Source: an uncultured bacterium (lineage in GTDB: Bacteria; CSSED10-310; CALFER01). Taken from it: a DNA stretch of 64,000 nt. Shown here in pieces: positions 1 to 8,745 of the stretch; positions within the stretch are counted from its first letter, which is position 1; the number at the start of each line of letters is the position of its first letter. Under the pieces are notes generated by a model. That model was not told the origin of the DNA. It saw only the letters and a list, made by a program, of their open reading frames with translations, and made no database searches. The stretch is from NCBI GenBank assembly GCA_937951895.1, contig CALFER010000017.1:38108-102107 (forward strand), in the 5' to 3' direction. The position numbers and the translations under genes are program-made.

Positions 1-1848
1 ATGTTTCTGATGCAGCTTCTGCGGCGGCACAGTCCGCGGGAGCGTCGTTTTTCCGGTGTGATCTGGTTGATCAGTCTGTTCCTGATCGGCGATTTTTTCT
101 ATTTCGGTCAGCCTGTTCTTCTGTTCCAGATACTAGCGTTTTTCTTCCTGACACCGATCGGGATCTGGGGCGTGTATCATTTATATATAAAGATCCAGAA
201 CGCGGGGAGCCGCCGGGAGAAGCTGCAACTCTGGTATGTGATGGTCGGCATGATTGTGGCAGGACTGGGCGGAATTGCTTCTTTTGCGGTTCTTTTCGAT
301 GCGTCGCTTCGATCGGTGGGGTCGATGGGTGGAGTCGCTTACACGGCGTTGATCACGATCGCAATCATGAAGCACCGTCTGCTCGATTTCGGCAGCATGG
401 CCGGGCGCATCATCGTCATTTTCGTTCTGACATTCATCTTCTGGCTCTCGATGGGGATACTCGGAAATTTTTATGTCGAAACCCCCTATGTCTCGCTGAT
501 GGCGATTCTGACCGCGACATTGCTCCTGGTCGTGCTGTACGAGCCGCTGAAATCGATCATAGAAGGACAGGCCGGTCGTGTTTTGAGCCGTGACAGCTCG
601 TTGTTCCATCAGCAGCTTCAGGAGTGCAGCAACCGGTTGGTATCGATCACGAGGGAAGTCGATCTCATTCGAGAGCTTGCTCATACCATGCGGCTGACTC
701 CCCGGATCGCTTCATTCAGCATCCATCTGCTGGATCCGGCTTCCGGCCGTCTGGTCATGCATGCATCTGACGGATTGAAAACGATTCTTCCCGCGGCCAC
801 ACCGATTCAGGAACCGCTCGAAGAAGCCTTGGTTCTGCAGCGTCGACCGGTCAACCAGTTTGAACTCGTGCGCGCGCTCAGGGGAGGCCTTTCGCTTCAA
901 CAGCGGAGGCATTCAGCGGCATTGTATCGGTCGCTTGTGAGACTCCATGCGGATGCCTGTTTTCCTTTCATTTTTGCCGATGAGTTTCTCGGTTTTCTCT
1001 GCATCGGATTTCGGGATGAGGATGAGGAACTGACACGCATCGAAGAAGAGACATTGACGGCAGTGACCCGGCAGTTTGCGGCAGCGCTCGCGCATTCCCG
1101 ACTGGTTGAAATCGAGAAGACCAAGGATCGGATGGTAGCGCTCGGTCAACTCGCATCGGGCTTGGCGCACGAGATCCGGAATCCGATCGCGACGATCAAG
1201 GCCACGGTGGAGTTTCTCGATCCGGCAGCCAGCACACCCGAGAATCGTGAATTTTTTATGATCATCCATGAGGAGGTCAAGCGGCTCAATCGGTTTGTGG
1301 AGCGCTTTCTGGAGTATGCGCGTCCGAGACCGCGATACAGCCTCGATCATCTGGAAACACTGGGAGACATCATTCAGCGTGTGAAGCTGATGTTCACGAC
1401 CCGTGGGATGCTTGAACGAATCCGGATAGACGAACGGATCCATCATCAGGCGTCGAGAGTTCGGTTGCCGGCAGACACATGGATCCAGATCCTGACCAAT
1501 CTGATCGACAATGCCATCCACGCTCTCGGAGATGCTGGAACGATCATGATTTCCGGTCAGATGCATGAATCGTCTGCGACGCTGGTTCTTCGGATCGAGG
1601 ACAGTGGTCCGGGGATTCCTGAATCCGATTTTGACCGTGTTTTCGAACCGTTTTATACTACGCGAGACAGTGGCACGGGACTCGGTCTGGCGATCGTGCA
1701 TCAATTGATTCAGGGATGCAAAGGAACGATCACGATCAGCAGATCGTCACTCGGCGGCGCTCTGTTTATCATTCAGCAACCCATCGACGAATCGGGTAAT
1801 GTTCGGGATCCGGCATCCGAGACCCGCGCATCACCTTCAACGGAATAA
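1..1848 (+). CDS. Membrane sensor histidine kinase with GAF domain (probably 5'-truncated)
   Basis: Sensor kinase that should autophosphorylate on His and pass the phosphate to the response regulator encoded 4 nt downstream. The first ~190 residues hold about five hydrophobic membrane segments. A GAF-like region follows (~210-370), then the HisKA dimerisation helix with the phospho-acceptor His in LAHEIRNPIAT (His390). The HATPase domain at the C-terminus shows an N box (NLIDNAIHAL), DSGPGIP and GTGLGLAIV. An ATG stands at base 1, but the true start may lie outside the window, because related kinases have more N-terminal membrane helices. The input signal is not deducible. Family assignment is secure; the start is uncertain. 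Confidence 0.9.
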   Translation: MFLMQLLRRHSPRERRFSGVIWLISLFLIGDFFYFGQPVLLFQILAFFFLTPIGIWGVYHLYIKIQNAGSRREKLQLWYVMVGMIVAGLGGIASFAVLFDASLRSVGSMGGVAYTALITIAIMKHRLLDFGSMAGRIIVIFVLTFIFWLSMGILGNFYVETPYVSLMAILTATLLLVVLYEPLKSIIEGQAGRVLSRDSSLFHQQLQECSNRLVSITREVDLIRELAHTMRLTPRIASFSIHLLDPASGRLVMHASDGLKTILPAATPIQEPLEEALVLQRRPVNQFELVRALRGGLSLQQRRHSAALYRSLVRLHADACFPFIFADEFLGFLCIGFRDEDEELTRIEEETLTAVTRQFAAALAHSRLVEIEKTKDRMVALGQLASGLAHEIRNPIATIKATVEFLDPAASTPENREFFMIIHEEVKRLNRFVERFLEYARPRPRYSLDHLETLGDIIQRVKLMFTTRGMLERIRIDERIHHQASRVRLPADTWIQILTNLIDNAIHALGDAGTIMISGQMHESSATLVLRIEDSGPGIPESDFDRVFEPFYTTRDSGTGLGLAIVHQLIQGCKGTITISRSSLGGALFIIQQPIDESGNVRDPASETRASPSTE

Positions 1849-1852
1849 CCAC

Positions 1853-3229
1853 ATGAACCGACCGATCAATCTTCTTGTTGTGGATGATGAACCCAACATG
1901 CGTCGGATCCTTCAGGCCACTCTTCAACGGGAGGGGTATGAAGTGCGCACGGCGGCGGACGGCCGGGACGCACTCGGGATCCTGAAATCCTTCCCTGCAC
2001 AGGTTGTCATCACAGATCTCAGGATGCCCGTCATGGACGGTATGGCTCTGCTGCATGAGATCAATCAGAAGCATGCGGATATTCCTGTCATCTTCATTAC
2101 GGCGCACGGCAGTATCGAGAATGCCGTCGAGGCGATCAAGGCGGGTGCGTTCGATTATATCTCGAAACCGTTCGACAACGATGAACTCAGAGTGGTTCTT
2201 GCCAAAGCAGCCATGACGTATCGCCTCAACCGTGAAGAGTGTCATGATTCCAATGTGATCCGCGATGCCGGCATCATCGCATCGAGCCACCAGATCAAGG
2301 AAGTGCTCAAACTCGTGGAACGTGTTGCCGGGAGTCCGACAACGATACTGATCACGGGGGAAAGCGGAACCGGCAAGGAACTCATCGCGCAGCTCATTCA
2401 CAAACTTTCGCTGCGGAAAAATGAACCTTTCATACGGATCAACTGCGCGGCGGTTCCGGAAACCCTTCTGGAAAGTGAATTTTTCGGGTATGAGAAGGGA
2501 GCGTTCACCGGTGCGATCCATTCCAAGCCCGGTCGGTTTGAGCTGGCTGACAAAGGGACTCTGTTTCTGGATGAAATCGGTGAGATCAGCCGGGAGATGC
2601 AGGTCAAACTTCTCAGGATGCTTCAGGAGCGCGAGTTTGAGCGGGTTGGAGGACTGAAGACGATCCGAGTTGATGTCCGTTTGGTGGTCGCTACCAACCT
2701 GGATCTCGAAAAAGCCGTTCAGGAAGGTCGCTTCCGACAGGATCTGTTTTACAGACTCAATGTGGTCCGGATTCATCTGCCTCCGCTGCGCGAGCGTCCT
2801 CTGGACATTCCGCCTCTGATCGAGCATTTCATGCGGGAGTTCAGCAATCGACTGAATCGATCGATCAAGGGAATATCCGCCGAAGCGATTGAGATGCTGT
2901 GCCGATATCAATGGCCTGGCAATATTCGCGAACTCGAAAATGTGATGGAGCGTGCCGTTCTGTTGTGTCCGGATTCCCTGCTGACGGCGCGTGATTTCGA
3001 TCTGTGTTCGTTGACAGCTCACGATGGAGACTCGACATTCACAGGAGCCCCATCACATTTCAAAGACACGATTGCGCATGAAACCGAAAAGCTTGAGAAA
3101 CGGCTTCTCGAATCCGCTCTGGAAGAATCCGGAGGCAATGTCACCAAGACGGCGCGATTGCTGGGACTTTCGCGCAAGGGACTCCAGCTTAAAATGCGTA
3201 AATACGGACTCCATGCCGGCAACTCGTAA
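1853..3229 (+). CDS. Sigma-54-dependent response regulator, NtrC family
   Basis: Transcription activator paired with the kinase just upstream. A receiver domain (residues 1-120) has the acidic pair VDDE, the phospho-acceptor in VVITDLRMP (Asp55) and the conserved Lys in SKPFD. The AAA+ domain has Walker A GESGTGKE and the GAFTGA loop that contacts sigma-54, so it should act at -24/-12 promoters. The C-terminus is a Fis-type helix-turn-helix (GNVTKTARLLGLSRKGLQ). The ATG at 1853 is chosen over one at 1799 because the latter lies inside the kinase gene and adds residues not belonging to a receiver domain. Targets cannot be inferred; the mre promoter that follows is of sigma-70 type, not -24/-12. 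Confidence 0.95.
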   Translation: MNRPINLLVVDDEPNMRRILQATLQREGYEVRTAADGRDALGILKSFPAQVVITDLRMPVMDGMALLHEINQKHADIPVIFITAHGSIENAVEAIKAGAFDYISKPFDNDELRVVLAKAAMTYRLNREECHDSNVIRDAGIIASSHQIKEVLKLVERVAGSPTTILITGESGTGKELIAQLIHKLSLRKNEPFIRINCAAVPETLLESEFFGYEKGAFTGAIHSKPGRFELADKGTLFLDEIGEISREMQVKLLRMLQEREFERVGGLKTIRVDVRLVVATNLDLEKAVQEGRFRQDLFYRLNVVRIHLPPLRERPLDIPPLIEHFMREFSNRLNRSIKGISAEAIEMLCRYQWPGNIRELENVMERAVLLCPDSLLTARDFDLCSLTAHDGDSTFTGAPSHFKDTIAHETEKLEKRLLESALEESGGNVTKTARLLGLSRKGLQLKMRKYGLHAGNS

Positions 3230-3247
3230 TCTCGCTCGTAAATAGGC

Positions 3248-3276
3248 TTGACCTGGCGGTACCTAAAGAATAGATT
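3248..3276 (+). promoter_or_regulatory. Sigma-70-like promoter for the mreBCD-mrdA-rodA operon
   Basis: A -35 box TTGACC (3248-3253) and a -10 box TAGATT (3271-3276) are separated by 17 bp in the 156-bp gap before mreB. This predicts transcription starting near 3283 and a leader of about 100 nt. It is assigned by sequence match only. Confidence 0.55.
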
Positions 3277-3385
3277 GATTCGGAATTCGATTGCGGAATA
3301 CTGGATCGATTTTTGCTTCGTCGATACATCGTACATCATTCAGGCAATTCCAGATTCATGCATCGATCAATAAAAGGATTGCCCC

Positions 3386-4405
3386 ATGTCACTGTGGTCC
3401 CGCTTTTCCAATGATCTCGCTATCGATCTCGGTACTGCAAACACCCTGGTCTATGTCAAGAATAAAGGCATCGTTCTGAACGAACCCTCCATCGTCGCCA
3501 TGCACCGTGATAACAATTCCGTGCTGGCCGTTGGCAAGGAAGCCAAGGACATGCTGGGACGGACACCCGGCAACATCACCGCAATCCGACCGATGAAGGA
3601 TGGCGTCATAGCGGATTTTGAAGTGACCGAGAAGATGCTGAGATATTTTATTCAGCGCGCTCACAACCGCCGGATTTTTCTCAGACCGCGCATCATTATT
3701 TCAGTCCCGTCCGGGATTACGCCAGTCGAGAAAAAAGCAGTCCGGGACTCCGCGCTTCAGGCGCGCGCCAGCGACGTGTTTCTTGTCGAGGAACCCATGG
3801 CGGCGGCAATCGGCGCAGGACTTCCCGTTACCGAACCATCCGGCAGTATGATCGTCGACATCGGAGGAGGAACGACCGAAGTCGCCGTCATCTCACTTGC
3901 CGGCATCGTCTATTGCAGATCCTTGCGCATCGGCGGCGATGAGATGGATTCAGCGATCGTTCGCTTCATCCAACGGAAATACAATCTTCTGATTGGTGAG
4001 CGCACTGCGGAAAACATCAAGATCGAACTCGGGTCGGCCGCCCCCCTCGAAGAAGAACTCACCACGGAAATCAAAGGTCGTGATCTCGTGGCCGGCATAC
4101 CGAAAACCATGCTGATTACCTCTCAGGAAATCCGCGAATCGCTGATGGATTCGGTGCAATCCATCGTTGATGTTGTCCGGACCGCGTTGGAACGGACACC
4201 TCCGGAACTTGCCGCGGATATCGTCGACAAAGGCATTGTATTGTCCGGAGGTTGTGCGATGCTCCGGAAACTCGACGTCCGCTTGCGTGAAGAAACCGGA
4301 CTACCCGTAACGATCGCCGATGATCCCTTGACATGCGTATGCATGGGCACCGGGAAAATGCTGGATGAGATCGATCTCCTCAAGAAGGTCTCGATCAGCA
4401 AATAA
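3386..4405 (+). CDS. mreB: Rod-shape-determining actin homologue MreB
   Basis: Bacterial actin that polymerises under the inner membrane and directs lateral cell-wall synthesis. The N-terminal phosphate-1 loop (AIDLGTANTLVYVKNKGIVLNEPS), the phosphate-2 motif DIGGGTTEVAVISL and the adenosine motif GIVLSGGCAML are all present. Its 339 residues are normal for MreB. AAGGA stands upstream of the ATG. It is first gene of an operon with mreC, mreD, mrdA and rodA, the classical elongasome set, so the organism is expected to be rod-shaped or otherwise elongated. Confidence 0.98.
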   Translation: MSLWSRFSNDLAIDLGTANTLVYVKNKGIVLNEPSIVAMHRDNNSVLAVGKEAKDMLGRTPGNITAIRPMKDGVIADFEVTEKMLRYFIQRAHNRRIFLRPRIIISVPSGITPVEKKAVRDSALQARASDVFLVEEPMAAAIGAGLPVTEPSGSMIVDIGGGTTEVAVISLAGIVYCRSLRIGGDEMDSAIVRFIQRKYNLLIGERTAENIKIELGSAAPLEEELTTEIKGRDLVAGIPKTMLITSQEIRESLMDSVQSIVDVVRTALERTPPELAADIVDKGIVLSGGCAMLRKLDVRLREETGLPVTIADDPLTCVCMGTGKMLDEIDLLKKVSISK

Positions 4406-4420
4406 CCGGTTTGGGTTAAC

Positions 4421-5254
4421 ATGACCTGGATTTCTGAGCAGTATCGGCCGTGGATCGTTTACTCCGCATGCACCCTTTTCTCGGTCGCGGTTTTTACCTC
4501 CAACCTGCGCGGCGGTGTCATCGCCCGGAAACTCGAATCCTTCTTCCTCCTGGTCCTCTCGCCTGTCTATTCCGTTGTCGATTACTCCACAACGAAGTCT
4601 CTCGAGTTCTGGAACAATTATCTTTTCCTGATCGATCTGAAAAAACAGAATATTGCGATGGACGCCGAGTTGACCGATATGAAGTCACGCCTTATCACAC
4701 TTTCGGAAGAGGCGAATTCAGCGGAACGCTTCCGAGAGATCCTCGAGTTGCCAAACGTCGAGTCCTTCAATCCGATCACGGCGGAGGTGGTACGAAAACG
4801 AGCGGAGCCATGGGAGACGATTTTTCTGATCAATGCGGGCTCCTTTCGAGGGATCAAGCCATCGATGGGCGTTGCAACGGTCGATGGCGTTGTCGGGCAG
4901 GTGATTCGTGTCGCCCCGCGCATCTCCAAAGTCATGACCATGTTGCATCCGAAATCCGGCATCGCCGGCATGCTCGAAAAATCCCGGATTTCCGGTGTTG
5001 TCTCCGGTACAGGACACGGGACTTGTATCATGAAGTTCGTCAGTCGGTTCGAGCGAGTCGTGCTGGGCGAGCATCTCGTGACAAGCGGACTCGACGGCGC
5101 TTTCCCGAAGGGAATTCCGATCGGGGTCGTCAATCGCATCGAGAAAGATCCTGAAGAGATTTTTCAGAGCATCGAGATCGTGCCGTTTGTGGAATTCGCA
5201 TCAGTCGAGGACGTCATGCTTTATGAACCGACCATCATCGAGGATCTCCCGTGA
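4421..5254 (+). CDS. mreC: Cell-shape protein MreC
   Basis: Periplasmic scaffold of the elongasome that links MreB/MreD to the PBP2-RodA synthase. One N-terminal membrane anchor (~residues 10-30) is followed by a helical, coiled-coil-like stretch (~65-100) and the beta-rich MreC core, with typical motifs such as GVVGQV and LVTSGLDGAFPKGIPIG. Length (277 aa) is normal. It lies 15 nt after mreB and its stop overlaps the mreD start by 4 nt (5251-5254), so translation is probably coupled. Confidence 0.95.
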   Translation: MTWISEQYRPWIVYSACTLFSVAVFTSNLRGGVIARKLESFFLLVLSPVYSVVDYSTTKSLEFWNNYLFLIDLKKQNIAMDAELTDMKSRLITLSEEANSAERFREILELPNVESFNPITAEVVRKRAEPWETIFLINAGSFRGIKPSMGVATVDGVVGQVIRVAPRISKVMTMLHPKSGIAGMLEKSRISGVVSGTGHGTCIMKFVSRFERVVLGEHLVTSGLDGAFPKGIPIGVVNRIEKDPEEIFQSIEIVPFVEFASVEDVMLYEPTIIEDLP

Positions 5255-5742
5255 CCTTCTTCTATCGCCTCAGCATCATGATCCTGCTGCTGATCATCCA
5301 GTTCAGTATTATCCCCCGCTTCCCCCTCGGTGCCTTCGAACCTGATCTGCTACTCGGGATGACGATCCTCATCGGGCTGTTTCGCGGAGTCGAGGCCGGA
5401 TGTCTGATCGGCATGATTCTGGGTTTGTTCAGCGATGCAAACATGGGGATCCTGCTTGGTTCGAAAGCCCTTTGCTGGACACAGGTCGGTTTCGCGGTAG
5501 CGCTGGCCGGAGAACGGCTGATGATCGAAAACCGCGTGGTTCAGACCCTTGTCGTCTTCTCCGGGTGCCTGCTTGCCGGTCTTTTCCAGGTGGTGTTCTA
5601 CCGAGTCTCCGCCATCGATGAACCTCTATGGCGACTCATGTTTACCTCGCTCATGATGGCGTTCTCGACATCCCTGCTGACGGTTCCTCTTGCGGCGCTG
5701 TTGAGCAGGATGAAGCTGTTGCCAAAAGAAAAACATGCCTGA
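5251..5742 (+). CDS. mreD: Rod-shape-determining membrane protein MreD
   Basis: Small integral membrane protein of the elongasome. The 163 residues are nearly all hydrophobic, with about five or six membrane segments, and contain the family pattern PDLLLGMTILIGLFRG followed by GLFSDANMGILLGSKAL. The initiation codon is GTG at 5251, overlapping the mreC stop. The 3' end overlaps the start of mrdA. Identity rests on the hydropathy pattern and its place between mreC and mrdA. Confidence 0.92.
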   Translation: MTFFYRLSIMILLLIIQFSIIPRFPLGAFEPDLLLGMTILIGLFRGVEAGCLIGMILGLFSDANMGILLGSKALCWTQVGFAVALAGERLMIENRVVQTLVVFSGCLLAGLFQVVFYRVSAIDEPLWRLMFTSLMMAFSTSLLTVPLAALLSRMKLLPKEKHA

Positions 5743-7648
5743 TCTGTCGTACTCGCATGCAAACCAGAGAATCTCATGGTTGATCGCGATCATGGCGGCG
5801 TTCATCGCAGCTCTCGTCGTGCGCCTCTGGTGGCTCCAGATTGTCGAATACGAGAACTATCACCAGTTGGCGCAGAACAATCATACACGTCTGATTCGGG
5901 ATCGGGCCCAGCGGGGACGCATCACGGATCGACATGGCCGTCCCATCGCAACGACCCGGCCCGGATTCGGAGTATTCATCGTCCCTGAAGATTGCCCGAA
6001 GGAAGCGAGAGATTCTGTTTTCGCCATTTTGGGTGATATTCTGGAATCTCCCCCCGATGACATCGCGCGACGCTACAAATCCCAGAGAAGCCCGTCATTC
6101 ACTCCCCGGAAAATCGCCAGCAATCTCGAGTTCAACACCGTTGTCCGGATCGAGGCCCATCGCTTTGAGTTGCCGGGTGTGACGGTCATGGCTGAAAACA
6201 TCCGTTATTATCCGCACAATCAGGTTCTCTGCCATCTGCTCGGCTACCTGGGAGAAATATCACAGAATCAGTTGAAGTCTGATGCACTCGCCGCCCATTA
6301 TCCCGGTGATTTCATCGGTCAGTTCGGTGTCGAAGCGAAACTCGAAACCGAACTCAGCGGCCATGATGGAAGCCGTTGGGTTCAGGTCGATTCGCAGGGT
6401 CGGATCGGGCACACGCTGAAGTCGCCCGCACCGCTCCTCGCGCGCCCCGGATCGGATATCGAACTCACCATCGATCTCGATCTCCAGCTCTGTATCGAAG
6501 AACTTCTCGAGCCCTGGAACGGGACGATCATCGTCATGAATCCCAAAAACGGCGAGATATTGGCGATGGCATCCAATCCGGGATTCGATCCGAACTGGTT
6601 CGCGGGGGGAATTACCACACAACGCTGGCGGGAACTGGGATCCAATCCGGATCACCCCCTCGTCAACAGAGCGATTCAGGTGGCAACGAGTCCCGGAAGT
6701 GTTTTCAAGGCGGTGACCGCGTTGGCGGGTATCCACGCGGGGACTCTGAATGCGTGGACGGGTCACGTCTGTCAGGGAGGATTCAATTATGGCGGGAATT
6801 ATTTCAAGTGCTGGAAAAAAGGCGGACATGGCTCGGTCGATCTGATTCGAGCACTCGAAGGTTCCTGCAATGTGTTTTTTTACCAGGAAGGCTTGAAAGC
6901 CGGTATCGATGCGATTTCCGAAGTATCGGAAGCTCTCGGATTGAATCAGAAAACCCAGATCGATCTCCCGAACGAAGTCAGGGGACTGATTCCGAGCCGG
7001 GAGTGGAAGATGCGGGAACGAAAGGAAGAATGGTGGTCCGGAGAAACGGTTTCGGTATCGATCGGACAGGGAGGAGTGCAGGTCACACCGATTCAGGTTG
7101 TCAACATGATGGCGGCGATTGCCAACAGGGGAATCGTTTATAAACCCAGGGTCGTGCGAAAAGTGTCGCCGGATCTGTCACCCGACAAGGCCTGGGGGAT
7201 CCCCATTGTTCTGAATCGTGTCGAAATGGATGCCTCTGCATGGCAGGTGATTCAACAGGGTCTGTTCGAGGTCGTCAACGGCAGTAGCGGAACGGCACGG
7301 GAGGTGCGCACGAAGGAGTTCTTTGCCGCAGGTAAAACAGGAACGGCTCAGGTCATCAGTGATCCGGCCCTGAAGCTGCTTGGCTACTCACGCGAAAATG
7401 TCCCGAAGAAGTACAGGGATCACAATTGGTTCACCGGATTTGCGCCATTCGAGGATCCGGAAATGTCGATCGTTGTTTTCCTTGAAAACGGAGGTCGGGA
7501 AGGAGCACGGGCAAAGGCGAAACTGGCACGTAAAGTCTTTCAGAAATGGTATGAGGTCACCTCTGCTGGGCGATTCGGTCCTGAACCGCCGACAAACGAC
7601 ACCGAACCCGATTTTGAGGTCATGGATGATGGATCGGCGCTTGATTGA
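5735..7648 (+). CDS. mrdA: Penicillin-binding protein 2 (peptidoglycan transpeptidase)
   Basis: Transpeptidase that cross-links peptidoglycan made by RodA during cell elongation. A single N-terminal membrane anchor (~residues 15-35) precedes a PBP dimerisation domain (RGRITDRHGRPIATTRPGFGV) and the transpeptidase domain. The three penicillin-binding motifs are present: SPGSVFK with the catalytic Ser, SCN, and KTGTAQ. Length (637 aa) is typical. The gene overlaps mreD at its 5' end and rodA at its 3' end, so PBP2 and its partner glycosyltransferase RodA are translationally linked. Confidence 0.96.
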   Translation: MPDLSYSHANQRISWLIAIMAAFIAALVVRLWWLQIVEYENYHQLAQNNHTRLIRDRAQRGRITDRHGRPIATTRPGFGVFIVPEDCPKEARDSVFAILGDILESPPDDIARRYKSQRSPSFTPRKIASNLEFNTVVRIEAHRFELPGVTVMAENIRYYPHNQVLCHLLGYLGEISQNQLKSDALAAHYPGDFIGQFGVEAKLETELSGHDGSRWVQVDSQGRIGHTLKSPAPLLARPGSDIELTIDLDLQLCIEELLEPWNGTIIVMNPKNGEILAMASNPGFDPNWFAGGITTQRWRELGSNPDHPLVNRAIQVATSPGSVFKAVTALAGIHAGTLNAWTGHVCQGGFNYGGNYFKCWKKGGHGSVDLIRALEGSCNVFFYQEGLKAGIDAISEVSEALGLNQKTQIDLPNEVRGLIPSREWKMRERKEEWWSGETVSVSIGQGGVQVTPIQVVNMMAAIANRGIVYKPRVVRKVSPDLSPDKAWGIPIVLNRVEMDASAWQVIQQGLFEVVNGSSGTAREVRTKEFFAAGKTGTAQVISDPALKLLGYSRENVPKKYRDHNWFTGFAPFEDPEMSIVVFLENGGREGARAKAKLARKVFQKWYEVTSAGRFGPEPPTNDTEPDFEVMDDGSALD

Positions 7649-8729
7649 ACATTTCGATTGGCCGTTCCTCGGAATCGCACTGCTGATTTCTGCGTTCGGT
7701 GTCATCACGATCTATGGTGTGACCTACGCAAGTCCTCCCTGGCAGGATTACGTCAAGCAGATTGCCTGGATCGGCATCGGCATCGTGATCGTCGCCGCTG
7801 TCGCTCTCCTCGACTATCGTCTGTATGTCAAGTATTCGTTGATCTTCTACTTCATCAGTCTGGGAGCTCTTGTTTTTCTCTTGTTGTTCGGCGTCGAAGA
7901 ACTCGGCGTCAGACGGTGGATCTATCTGCCGGTTATCGGTCAGGTACAGCCGAGTGAGTTTTCCAAGATCAGCATGATTCTGGTCTTGTCATGGTGGTTT
8001 TCCAGGCTGAGATCTTCGGAACCGGGTTTCAAGGATATGATCGTACCCGGACTACTGACCGGCGTAACACTGCTCCTCATCCTTATACAGCCGGATCTCG
8101 GAACATCACTCGTACTCATCCCGCTGTTTGCAACATATGTGTTTGCAAGCGGTTTCAGTTTCAGGAAGATTATCATCGTCTCCCTCCTTGCGCTCATGGG
8201 AGCCGGACTCGCCGGACACAAGGTCCTAAAACCTTATCAGATCAAGCGGATCACGAGTTTTCTCAACCCGGAAGCCGATCCTCTGGGCTCCGGTTATCAT
8301 CTGATCCAATCAAAAATCGCCATCGGTTCGGGCGGTATGATCGGGAAGGGATTCAAAGAGGGCACGCAGAGCCACCTGAATTTTCTGCCGGTGCAGGACA
8401 CGGATTTCATCTTTGCCGTATGGGCGGAAGAGCGCGGTTTCATCGGGTCGCTGATTCTTCTCGGGTTATACGGCTTCTTTCTCCTGAGAGCCTTCCGCAT
8501 CGCCCGGCATGCCAGGGACTCCTCCGGTACGTATCTCTGCATCGGCTTTATCACCCTTGTGTTCACACAGATCATCATCAACATCGGTATGGTCGCCGGC
8601 CTGATGCCCATCACCGGATTGCCGCTTCCCTTCATGAGCTACGGCGGAACCGCCTGCATCTCAAATTTCTTCGGTGTGGGCATTATCCTCAACGTCGGCA
8701 TGCGCCGGTTTCCGGATTACAAATCCTGA
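7626..8729 (+). CDS. rodA: SEDS-family peptidoglycan glycosyltransferase RodA
   Basis: Membrane glycosyltransferase that polymerises lipid II, working with PBP2. About ten membrane segments are visible. Family motifs include SEFSKISMILVLSWW, PDLGTSLVLIPLF, LPVQDTDFIFAVWAEE and LPLPFMSYGGTACI. The ATG at 7626 (or the next codon, 7629) overlaps the end of mrdA by about 20 nt. An upstream in-frame extension inside mrdA is not RodA-like and was discarded. This is the last gene of the shape operon. Confidence 0.96.
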   Translation: MMDRRLIEHFDWPFLGIALLISAFGVITIYGVTYASPPWQDYVKQIAWIGIGIVIVAAVALLDYRLYVKYSLIFYFISLGALVFLLLFGVEELGVRRWIYLPVIGQVQPSEFSKISMILVLSWWFSRLRSSEPGFKDMIVPGLLTGVTLLLILIQPDLGTSLVLIPLFATYVFASGFSFRKIIIVSLLALMGAGLAGHKVLKPYQIKRITSFLNPEADPLGSGYHLIQSKIAIGSGGMIGKGFKEGTQSHLNFLPVQDTDFIFAVWAEERGFIGSLILLGLYGFFLLRAFRIARHARDSSGTYLCIGFITLVFTQIIINIGMVAGLMPITGLPLPFMSYGGTACISNFFGVGIILNVGMRRFPDYKS

Positions 8730-8745
8730 CAGACAGGAGTCCAGC

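Noticed and set aside
913..1704. Long antisense open frame (263 codons) inside the histidine kinase gene.
   Set aside because: It mirrors a well-supported kinase, has an amino-acid composition rich in Arg/Asp/Gln and no recognisable domain. The same applies to other long shadows, e.g. 16332-17393, 18339-19193 and 30010-31182.
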